From: UMGS1251 sp036666555
GTDB taxonomy: Bacteria; Bacillota; Clostridia; Lachnospirales; Lachnospiraceae
Length of the DNA stretch: 64,000 bases
Assembly (NCBI GenBank): GCA_036666555.1
Contig: JAVWVS010000004.1
Location: 1 to 64,000, forward strand
Direction of reading: 5' to 3'
How positions within the stretch are numbered: position 1 is the first letter of the stretch; each line of letters begins with the position of its first letter. A program made the position numbers and the translations under genes. Below, piece by piece: positions 16,648-24,388 of the stretch. Below the pieces are notes generated by a model that had not been told where the DNA came from, searched no databases, and was given only the letters and a program-made list of their open reading frames with translations.

Positions 16648-17343
16648 TCACAGTAGTTCTTTTTCAACAAAGCTGATATAACAGTGATTCCCTATTATAA
16701 TATGATCTAACAATTCAATCCCGATTAAATTGCCTGCCTCTCGTATGCGTCTGGTAATTAAAATATCATCCTTACTCGGGGTCGGGTCCCCACTTGGATG
16801 ATTGTGTAAAAGGATAATGGATACTGCATTTTTTTCCAATGCTTCGATAAATAATTCTCTCGGAGTAATCATGGAACCATTCACGGTTCCCTTGGAAACA
16901 TTTGTTTCTCCAATTAATTTTGCTTTTGAATTCAACATCAAAAGTTTAATATTTTCCTGACGCTGATGCCGCATCTCTTCCATGTAGTATTCTGCAATGG
17001 AAGCCGGTTCCGTAAATCGAAGTCCTTTTTCGGCAGAAGCTTTGGAAAGCCTTTTTGAAAATTCCAATAAACACAGAATCTGAACTGCCTTTACCGGACC
17101 AATTCCTTTTAAGCGTATCAGTTTTTCATAAGTCCATTGATGAATGGCTAATATTTTATCTTTTGGTGAATTTGGATACAGTAATCGTTTGGCAAGTAGA
17201 AGCGAGTTCTCACCCTTAGAGCCACTGCGAAGCAGCACTGCTAACAATTCGATATTGGTCAAAGCGCCCCCTCCTAAATGCCTGCATTTTTCATAGGGCC
17301 GCTCTTCTTCCAACATTTCTTTAATCGTACTTGATTGAGTCAT
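16648..17343 (-). CDS. radC: RadC-family JAB-domain protein
   Basis: RadC proteins combine a helix-hairpin-helix segment (RLKGIGPVKAVQIL, about 77-90) with a C-terminal MPN/JAB domain whose metal motif is LLHNHPSGDPTPS (His180, His182, with Asp193 following). A DNA-repair role was proposed but never firmly shown. Length 231 residues, normal. It is the first gene of the mreB operon, as in Bacillus (ysxA/radC-mreB), and is preceded by a promoter at 17398-17426. Confidence 0.93.
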   Translation of the reverse strand: MTQSSTIKEMLEEERPYEKCRHLGGGALTNIELLAVLLRSGSKGENSLLLAKRLLYPNSPKDKILAIHQWTYEKLIRLKGIGPVKAVQILCLLEFSKRLSKASAEKGLRFTEPASIAEYYMEEMRHQRQENIKLLMLNSKAKLIGETNVSKGTVNGSMITPRELFIEALEKNAVSIILLHNHPSGDPTPSKDDILITRRIREAGNLIGIELLDHIIIGNHCYISFVEKELL

Positions 17344-17397
17344 CTTTTTCTATAGACACTGGTAACACAAAGAAACTATTCATCACAAACTCTGTTC

Positions 17398-17426
17398 ATT
17401 TTACCATATTTTGAAAAATGTGTATA
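17398..17426 (-). promoter_or_regulatory. Predicted sigma-A promoter of the radC-mre-min operon
   Basis: Minus strand TATACA (17421-17426), 17-base spacer, TAAAAT (17398-17403) preceded by TGG (extended -10). It lies in the only sizeable gap upstream of the 11-gene operon. Confidence 0.5.
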
Positions 17427-17437
17427 GCCTTAACCAA

Positions 17438-19054
17438 TTAAATTTTTCTTAACGGAGTGCACATTTCGTCGAATGGGCCGTAAGTTTTTGCAATCATTTC
17501 CGCTGTTTTCATGCCGTCAATCGCCGCAGAAGTAATACCTCCTGCATATCCGGCACCTTCTCCACAAGGATAGAGTCCTGATATGCTACTTTGAAAACTG
17601 TCATTTCTTGTAATACGAACGGGCGAAGAAGTTCTACTTTCTACTCCGGAAAGTAAAACATCTTTTTGGGCGAAACCGGGAATGGTTTTGTCAAAAGAAC
17701 GAATTCCTGCCTCAATGGCTTCTGCTAGAGCCTCCGGGAAAATGGGGCGCAGATTAGCCGGAGCATAGGCTCCTTTGATTTGTGGATGGCATAAACTGCC
17801 TTCTTTAGAAGGAATATTTTTACAGTAATCTTCAAATCGTTGTACCGGCACCAGACCTCCTGCTGCCGCATACGCTTTTTCTTCTAATTTCTGTTGGAAT
17901 AAAATACCGGAAAGGGGATGTCCATCTCCGTAATCTTCCTTAGATACGGTTACTACAATAGCACTATTGGCATTTCCCCCGGCTCTGTCGTGATAACTCA
18001 TTCCGTTTACAGCCAGTCGTCCAGGCTCCGAAGAAGCATTGACGACATACCCGCCCGGACACATACAAAAAGAATATACCCCTCTTCCATCCGGAAGTTT
18101 TGCCGTCAGTTTATAATCTGCTGTGGGATAGCCGTTGCAATTGGCCCTTCCATATTGATTTTCATTGATCATTTGTTGTGCATGTTCAATGCGTAGACCT
18201 ACGGCAAATGATTTGGCTTCCATGGGGATACCTTTTTCAAACAGCATAGAAAAAGTATCTCGAGCACTGTGTCCAATTGCAAGGACTACTACGCTGGCAG
18301 GGATTTTTTGTCCTTGGGCTGTGACAGAAAGAATAGTGTCATTTTGGATTTCCACATCCGTAACTTCACTGTGAAAACGTACTTCCCCACCATTTTTTCG
18401 AATGGATTCTCGAATGTTTTTCACCACGTTTGTTAATACATCTGTTCCAATGTGGGGTTTGTTCTCATACAAAACTTCTTCCGGTGCACCATGTTCTACA
18501 AACAATTCCAATAACGTCTGAATACGACCGTCTTTATCTTTGATGGTAGTATTTAGTTTTCCATCTGAAAATGTTCCGGCACCGCCTTCTCCAAACTGTA
18601 CATTGGAGTTGCTATCCAAAATTCCCGTTTTCCAAAAGTTTTCCACACAGGCAGTTCGCTCATCCACATCTCCACCACGCTCCAATAAAAGTGGACGATA
18701 TCCGTGTAAAGCTAACTCATATGCACAGAAAAGGCCTGCCGGACCACTTCCAATGATAATGGGACGCTCTGAAAGTACTTGTTCTCCCCTTTGTGGGAAA
18801 TGATACTTCTTTTTCGAGGTAGCAAATATATTTTTGCTTTTACATTTTTTCAACACTCGTTCTTCATGCTGTATTTTTACATCTACTGCGTATACGGCAT
18901 AGATATCCGGTTTTTTTCGGGCATCATAGGATAATTTTTGAATCCGATAAAATAATACTTGATCTTCTGTGATTTTTAGTGTTTTTAAAATCATAGGTAG
19001 TAAATCGATTTCTCCCGGTTGAAATGGGACTTTCATCTGGTTGATTCTAATCAT
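17438..19054 (-). CDS. FAD-dependent oxidoreductase of the COG2509 type
   Basis: A two-dinucleotide-binding-type flavoprotein of unknown substrate. GSGPAGLFCAYEL at about residues 103-115 is the FAD Rossmann motif, followed by LLERGGDVDERT and the conserved GEGGAGTFSDGKL stretch. Near the C terminus PCGEGAGYAGGITSAAIDG is the second FAD-contacting signature. I choose the ATG at 19054, preceded by AAGGAG with good spacing, over the longer frame to 19141; the protein is then 539 residues and its start overlaps the previous flavoprotein gene by 8 bases. Such overlap suggests the two flavoproteins are made together. Confidence 0.82.
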   Translation of the reverse strand: MIRINQMKVPFQPGEIDLLPMILKTLKITEDQVLFYRIQKLSYDARKKPDIYAVYAVDVKIQHEERVLKKCKSKNIFATSKKKYHFPQRGEQVLSERPIIIGSGPAGLFCAYELALHGYRPLLLERGGDVDERTACVENFWKTGILDSNSNVQFGEGGAGTFSDGKLNTTIKDKDGRIQTLLELFVEHGAPEEVLYENKPHIGTDVLTNVVKNIRESIRKNGGEVRFHSEVTDVEIQNDTILSVTAQGQKIPASVVVLAIGHSARDTFSMLFEKGIPMEAKSFAVGLRIEHAQQMINENQYGRANCNGYPTADYKLTAKLPDGRGVYSFCMCPGGYVVNASSEPGRLAVNGMSYHDRAGGNANSAIVVTVSKEDYGDGHPLSGILFQQKLEEKAYAAAGGLVPVQRFEDYCKNIPSKEGSLCHPQIKGAYAPANLRPIFPEALAEAIEAGIRSFDKTIPGFAQKDVLLSGVESRTSSPVRITRNDSFQSSISGLYPCGEGAGYAGGITSAAIDGMKTAEMIAKTYGPFDEMCTPLRKI

Positions 19055-20288
19055 GTTTTTTCTCCTTCGTCCCGGCGTATATTCCTGCGAGACACCCTGT
19101 TGACCACGCCCATTGTAAATTGTATCCGCCACAGATACCATCGATGTCTAACAATTCTCCCGTTAAGAACAACTCTTCAACATATTTAGACTCCATACGA
19201 TGTTCGCATATTTCTTCTGTGCGTACACCTCCGGCGCATACTTGTGCATGGTCAAATCCATTTGTTTCAGTAATTGGAACCTGGAAATGTTTGCATCCAC
19301 GTACCAATTTTTCTAACTCTGTTTTTGTAAAGGTATTGCTTCTTTTATTTGATAAAATATGGGCTTGCTGTAAAAACAGATCGATCAGTTTTTCATGAAA
19401 AATTCCCACCAGAAATTCATGGGCTGACTTGGTACCATGAATCAAAAGGCGTTCTTCCAAAAAAGCATAAAAAGATTCGTCCGTAAAATGGGGAAGAAAA
19501 TCAATTTCCACCATTGCTTTTTTCTTTTCCTGTAAAGCTTTGGAAAGATAGCGACTGATTTGAAATATGGGAATACCGGAAAGCCCCTGTTTGGTCAACT
19601 GTAACTCTCCCGTATCCGAAGCTTCTTCCTTCCCCTCCACAAGAGCTGTAACTTTTGCATCTGCGCGCACTCCTGCGATTTTTTTAAAATAAGGCTCTTC
19701 CGATTTTAATTGTACCAATGCGGGAACCACCGGCGAAATGGTATGACCAAAAGATTTCGCCAATGGGTATCCGGTTCCATCGGACCCCAATACTTTTGCA
19801 GCTTTTCCTCCGGTAGAAAGAATCAGCGCATCGGATATAAACCTTCCTTGATTGGTGTCCACTTGAAACTGCCCATTCTTTTTTTGTGCAGCAGAAACGG
19901 TTGTATTCAAACAAATCTTTACCCCTAATTTTTTCACTTCCATGACAAGTGCATCGAGTATGGTTGATGCCTGACCGGTACGTGGATAAACATATCCATT
20001 TTTTTCTTTTGCAATGACACCCAAAGAGCCGAAAAACTGTAAGGTAGACTCTACTCCAAACTGGAGCAAAGCATAGGAGACCGCTTCGGGATGCTCGCCA
20101 CGAAAACAGGAAGCATCCATCAACATGTTGGTGAAATTGCATTTTCCATTTCCGGTGGAAAGGATTTTTTTACCAAGCATTTCTTTTTGTTCCAAAATCG
20201 TAACGGCGGCACCCATCCTTCCGGCTGTAATAGCTGCTGCAATACCGGATGCACCACCACCAATAATGATAATATTTTTCTGCTTCAT
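19047..20288 (-). CDS. HI0933-family flavoprotein (COG2081, BaiN/YhiN-like)
   Basis: NAD(P)/FAD-dependent oxidoreductase; members include enzymes annotated as aminoacetone oxidase-like and BaiN, but the physiological reaction is mostly unknown. The FAD motif IIIGGGASGIAAAITAG starts at residue 6. Family segments include GNGKCNFTN, the HISPVVPALV-type stretch (ISPVVPALVQL) and CAGGVRTEE, with GICGGYNLQWAWSTG near the C terminus. Length 413 residues, typical. It follows the COG4100 enzyme and overlaps the COG2509 flavoprotein. Confidence 0.88.
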   Translation of the reverse strand: MKQKNIIIIGGGASGIAAAITAGRMGAAVTILEQKEMLGKKILSTGNGKCNFTNMLMDASCFRGEHPEAVSYALLQFGVESTLQFFGSLGVIAKEKNGYVYPRTGQASTILDALVMEVKKLGVKICLNTTVSAAQKKNGQFQVDTNQGRFISDALILSTGGKAAKVLGSDGTGYPLAKSFGHTISPVVPALVQLKSEEPYFKKIAGVRADAKVTALVEGKEEASDTGELQLTKQGLSGIPIFQISRYLSKALQEKKKAMVEIDFLPHFTDESFYAFLEERLLIHGTKSAHEFLVGIFHEKLIDLFLQQAHILSNKRSNTFTKTELEKLVRGCKHFQVPITETNGFDHAQVCAGGVRTEEICEHRMESKYVEELFLTGELLDIDGICGGYNLQWAWSTGCLAGIYAGTKEKKHD

Positions 20289-20302
20289 GGAAACTCCTTT
20301 TC

Positions 20303-21592
20303 TTATTCCGGAAGTACCGCAATCTTAGCTTGTACCAATTTTTCCAGTGACATTAAAATACCCAATTTTGCATGAGACCAAGTAAGTCCTCCTTGAAAAT
20401 AAACGGCATAAGGAGGCTTGATGGGACCATCTGCACTCAATTCAATGGAAGAGCCTTGTACGAATGCTCCTGCCGCCATAATTACCTCGCTGTCATATCC
20501 AGGCATGGCCCAAGGTTCCGGAGTTACATAACTATCCACCGGTGCAGCAGCTTGTATTCCCTGACAAAAGGCAATGACCCCTTCTTTTTTTCCAAAGGTA
20601 ACTGCCTGAATGATGTCATGGCGGCTTTCTGTTTTATTGGGTATGACCGAAAACCCCAAACTTTCATAGATGTTTGCAGCAAAGACAGCTCCTTTCAAAG
20701 CGCCTCCCACCACTGATGGAGCCAAGAAAAATCCTTGGTAAAAAGACTGCATCACGCTTAAAGAAGCGCCTACTTCCTTTCCAAGTCCCGGGGAAGTTAA
20801 ACGATAGGCACAGTTTTCAATCAGTTCTTTTTTTCCGGCAATATACCCTCCAATGGGTGCCAGTCCACCTCCCGGATTTTTAATCAAAGACCCCACCACC
20901 AGATCTGCACCTACGTCACTTGGCTCTTGGAGCTCTACAAATTCACCGTAACAATTATCTACCATACAAATCACTTCCGGTTTAATGCTTTTTACAAATG
21001 CAATTAAGGTTCCGATTTGTGCCACAGAGAAACTGGGTCGGGTCTGATATCCTTTGGAGCGTTGAATAGTCACTAATTTGGTGTGTTCGTTGATTGCTTT
21101 TTCAATTTCTTTATAATCAAAGGCACCCTCTTCCAGTAGCTCCACTTGTCGGTAGGTAATGCCGTACTCCGCTAAAGAACCATTAGACGGACGGATACCG
21201 ATTACTTCTTCTAAGGTGTCATAAGGCTTGCCCACCGGAGACAGCAGTTCATCACCGGGCCTTAAATTGGCTCCAAGTGCAAGTGCAAGTGCATGGGTAC
21301 CACAGGTAATCTGGGGACGAACCAGTGCATCTTCGGTATGAAATACGGAGGCATATACCTTTTCCAAAGTATCTCTCCCCTGGTCGTCATAACCATATCC
21401 ACTGGAAAAATGAAAACATGCTTCATTTACTTTATTTTCCTGCATTCCTTTCACTACTTTCAATTGATTGTATTCTGTAATACGGTCAATCTCTTGAAAA
21501 CGTTCCTGCAAAGCAGATGCGATTTTTTCTCCATAGGCATAAACTTCTTTGGAGATTCCTAAATCTGCATACATACATTCTATTTCTGACAT
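20303..21592 (-). CDS. COG4100 PLP-dependent protein (methionine gamma-lyase/aluminium-resistance family, YnbB-like)
   Basis: Fold-type I PLP enzyme related to cystathionine lyases; annotated as methionine gamma-lyase family or aluminium resistance protein, with no settled reaction. The PLP lysine lies in GSLIKNPGGGLAP, preceded by the Asp of CMVDNCYGEFVE. The N-terminal SSGYGYDDQGRDTLE is a family signature. Length 429 residues, normal. It overlaps the end of miaA by 13 bases; the same hfq/miaA/ynbB neighbourhood occurs in Bacillus, so the linkage is ancient. Confidence 0.88.
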   Translation of the reverse strand: MSEIECMYADLGISKEVYAYGEKIASALQERFQEIDRITEYNQLKVVKGMQENKVNEACFHFSSGYGYDDQGRDTLEKVYASVFHTEDALVRPQITCGTHALALALGANLRPGDELLSPVGKPYDTLEEVIGIRPSNGSLAEYGITYRQVELLEEGAFDYKEIEKAINEHTKLVTIQRSKGYQTRPSFSVAQIGTLIAFVKSIKPEVICMVDNCYGEFVELQEPSDVGADLVVGSLIKNPGGGLAPIGGYIAGKKELIENCAYRLTSPGLGKEVGASLSVMQSFYQGFFLAPSVVGGALKGAVFAANIYESLGFSVIPNKTESRHDIIQAVTFGKKEGVIAFCQGIQAAAPVDSYVTPEPWAMPGYDSEVIMAAGAFVQGSSIELSADGPIKPPYAVYFQGGLTWSHAKLGILMSLEKLVQAKIAVLPE

Positions 21593-22536
21593 GGGATCAT
21601 ACTCCTTTTTTCTAATTCGTTTTTCATTGCTATTAACAGTTCACGCTCTTGATAGTGATACTCTTTTTTATTCATCCAGATTACCTCTTGCTCTCGCTTG
21701 AACCACGTAAGTTGTCGCTTCGCAAAATGTCTGGTATCTCTTTTCAATATATAAATAGCTTCTTCCAGTGTAGATGTTCCGTTTAAATATGCTAATATTT
21801 CCTTGTATCCCAATCCCTGCATGGAAGTCATATGCTCATTGCAGCCTCTGCTTTTCAATGCAGACACTTCTGCTACTAATCCATCGAAAATCATTTGGTC
21901 TACCCTTTGGTCTATTCTTTCATAAAGAGAGGAACGTTCATCGTTCAATACAAAATAGGCAAATGCATAAGGGGATTCTTTTTGTTGTTCCGTTTCATTA
22001 TGTTTGGATATTTTAGTATTTGTTTGATGGTAAAATTCCAATCCGCGAATCACTCTTTTGACATTATTGGCATGAATCAGTTCCGCAGATTCCGGATCCA
22101 CTTCTTGAAGCATGGCGTGAAGATAGGCGGCACCTTTTTGTGTGGCAAGTTCTTCCAATTCTTTGCGGTACCCATCATCTGGTTCCCCTTTTGTAAAATC
22201 GATATCATATAAAAGAGCCTGGATATAGAATCCGGTACCTCCGGTCACAATGGGAATATGGCCATGCGCATAAATGGTGTGCATAGCTTCTTTTGCCATA
22301 TGTTGAAAAATAGTGACGTTAAATTCTTCTTCCGGTTCCAGCACATCGATTAAATAATGGGGAATTCCCTGCATCTCCTGGGTGGTGATTTTGGCGGAAC
22401 CAATATCCATATGGTGATACACCTGCATGGAATCGGCGGAGATAATCTCTCCGCCAATCTCATTCGCAAGTGCAATGGAAGTTTTTGTCTTCCCTACCGC
22501 AGTAGGTCCTGTTAAAATAATGAGAGGTGGTTTCAT
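21580..22536 (-). CDS. miaA: tRNA dimethylallyltransferase MiaA
   Basis: Transfers dimethylallyl to N6 of A37 in tRNAs reading UNN codons; MiaB (27581-28984) then methylthiolates the product. The P-loop GPTAVGKTKTS is at residues 10-20, ISADSMQVYHHMDIGSAK supplies the tRNA/substrate aspartate, and VTGGTGFYIQALL is the family signature. Length 318 residues. It starts 12 bases after the mutL stop. Confidence 0.96.
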   Translation of the reverse strand: MKPPLIILTGPTAVGKTKTSIALANEIGGEIISADSMQVYHHMDIGSAKITTQEMQGIPHYLIDVLEPEEEFNVTIFQHMAKEAMHTIYAHGHIPIVTGGTGFYIQALLYDIDFTKGEPDDGYRKELEELATQKGAAYLHAMLQEVDPESAELIHANNVKRVIRGLEFYHQTNTKISKHNETEQQKESPYAFAYFVLNDERSSLYERIDQRVDQMIFDGLVAEVSALKSRGCNEHMTSMQGLGYKEILAYLNGTSTLEEAIYILKRDTRHFAKRQLTWFKREQEVIWMNKKEYHYQERELLIAMKNELEKRSMIPCQK

Positions 22537-22548
22537 GGAAAACTCCTT

Positions 22549-24378
22549 TTATACAATTCTTTTGAATTTTTTTTCTAAGTCACGTTTAGACATGGATATC
22601 ATAATGGGTCTGCCATGGGGACAGTGATAAGGATTGTCCAGTTTTAGCAGTTCTCCAATCAAAGTATCTACCTCTTGTGCGGAAAGTCTGGAATTTCCTT
22701 TTACCGCACCTTTGCAGGACATGGATGCCACCTTTTCATCTATCATATCCGTGTTAAGTGAAGAATGTACTTCTTCACTTAACTGGTCCAACATCTCGAT
22801 GAAAAGTCCTTGATTGGCAAGACCAAATAAATTATCCGGGACGGCTCGAATCGCATATTCATTTCCACCAAATTCTTCTATTTCAAAACCTATTTTCACA
22901 AATCGTTCCCGGTAAGTTGTGAGTACTTGAGCTTCCAACATGGATAAACTTAAAATCATCGGTGGACTTATATATTGGGAAGTGAAATCCCTATTCTTCA
23001 TGCTTTTCAGTGTCTTCTCGTATAGAACCCGTTCGTGGGCTGCATGTTGGTCAATAATGTATAAGTGATCTTCATATTGTACCAGCCAATAGGTATCAAA
23101 AACCTGACCAATGATATGATAATTCAATCTTTCTTCCGTTTTCATACGCAGCTGAACGGCTTCTTGTACTTTTTCTGCAACTGCTGCCCGTGGCAGAATC
23201 TCTGTTTTTTCTTTCACTTCCGCAACAGAAGTTTGACGATGATAAGCGGCAACTCTCTCTCTCATTTTTTCCTCAAAATATTCCTCGTCCGGTTGTTGGG
23301 CTTGGAGTGTGGAATTCTTCGGTATATCCATGGGGAGGACTTCTATGGATGGAATTTCTACTTTCGGAATATCCACTTTCGGAATCAGAGAAGTTTCCTG
23401 TAACCCTTTTAAAACTGCCTCATAAGCCAAATTATAGATGTTTTGTTGATTTGAAAAACGCAGCTCCATTTTTGTAGGATGTACATTGACATCAATCGTA
23501 TCTCCCAACAGTTGCAAATGCAATACCACAAAAGGATATTTGTGCTGCATGGAAAAGTCCTTATAAGCATCTTCAATCGCCTTGGAAAGAATATTGCTTT
23601 TGATGTAACGTCCATTGATGAAAAAGCTTTCATAATTGCGGTTTCCTCTGGAAATGGATGGTTCTCCAATATAGCCTGTAATGCAAATCTCCCGGTTCTC
23701 AAAATGGATTGCGGTCAGGTGATTGGCAATTTCACGTCCATAAATATTGTAAATACCTTCTTTTAAATCCCCATTTCCGGAAGTGTGTAGTTTGGATTGC
23801 CCATTCGATAGAAATTGAAAAGAAATTTCCGGGTGGGATAAGGCAAGTCTCGTTACAACTTCGCTGACATGGCTTGCTTCTGTCATGGGTGTTTTTAAAA
23901 ACTTTCTTCTGGCAGGTGTATTGTAAAAAAGCTGTCGTACCAAAAAGGTCGTTCCTTCCGGTGCACCTGTTTCTTCCAATGATTTTTCAATACCGCCTTC
24001 TATGATATATTTTGTGCCAAATGTATGTTCTTTGGTTTTTGTGATTACTTCCACTTGTGACACGGCAGAGATACTGGATAATGCTTCCCCTCGGAATCCC
24101 AAAGAAGTAATGGTGGTTAAATCTTCGACGGTTCGGATTTTACTTGTACAATGACGCAAAAATGCTGTAGGAACTTCATTTTGCTCAATTCCGCAGCCAT
24201 TGTCTGTTACACGAATCAATGAAAGTCCCCCGTCTTTGATCTCCACTCCAATGGTACTTGCTCCTGCATCAATGGCATTTTCTACCAATTCTTTTACTAC
24301 TGAGGCTGGACGTTCGACTACTTCACCGGCAGCTATTTTGTCAATGGTCACTTGGTCTAAAACTTGAATAGATATCAT
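22549..24378 (-). CDS. mutL: DNA mismatch repair protein MutL with endonuclease motif
   Basis: GHKL-family ATPase of mismatch repair. The N-terminal ATPase is clear: KIAAGEVVERPASVVKELV, ENAIDAG and DNGCGI, GFRGEALSSI. The C-terminal domain contains DQHAAHERVLYE, the DQHA(X)2E(X)4E metal site of MutL proteins that nick DNA, as expected in bacteria without MutH, and CPHGRP near the end. Length 609 residues. It lies 10 bases after mutS. Confidence 0.96.
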   Translation of the reverse strand: MISIQVLDQVTIDKIAAGEVVERPASVVKELVENAIDAGASTIGVEIKDGGLSLIRVTDNGCGIEQNEVPTAFLRHCTSKIRTVEDLTTITSLGFRGEALSSISAVSQVEVITKTKEHTFGTKYIIEGGIEKSLEETGAPEGTTFLVRQLFYNTPARRKFLKTPMTEASHVSEVVTRLALSHPEISFQFLSNGQSKLHTSGNGDLKEGIYNIYGREIANHLTAIHFENREICITGYIGEPSISRGNRNYESFFINGRYIKSNILSKAIEDAYKDFSMQHKYPFVVLHLQLLGDTIDVNVHPTKMELRFSNQQNIYNLAYEAVLKGLQETSLIPKVDIPKVEIPSIEVLPMDIPKNSTLQAQQPDEEYFEEKMRERVAAYHRQTSVAEVKEKTEILPRAAVAEKVQEAVQLRMKTEERLNYHIIGQVFDTYWLVQYEDHLYIIDQHAAHERVLYEKTLKSMKNRDFTSQYISPPMILSLSMLEAQVLTTYRERFVKIGFEIEEFGGNEYAIRAVPDNLFGLANQGLFIEMLDQLSEEVHSSLNTDMIDEKVASMSCKGAVKGNSRLSAQEVDTLIGELLKLDNPYHCPHGRPIMISMSKRDLEKKFKRIV

Positions 24379-24388
24379 AGGACTCCTT

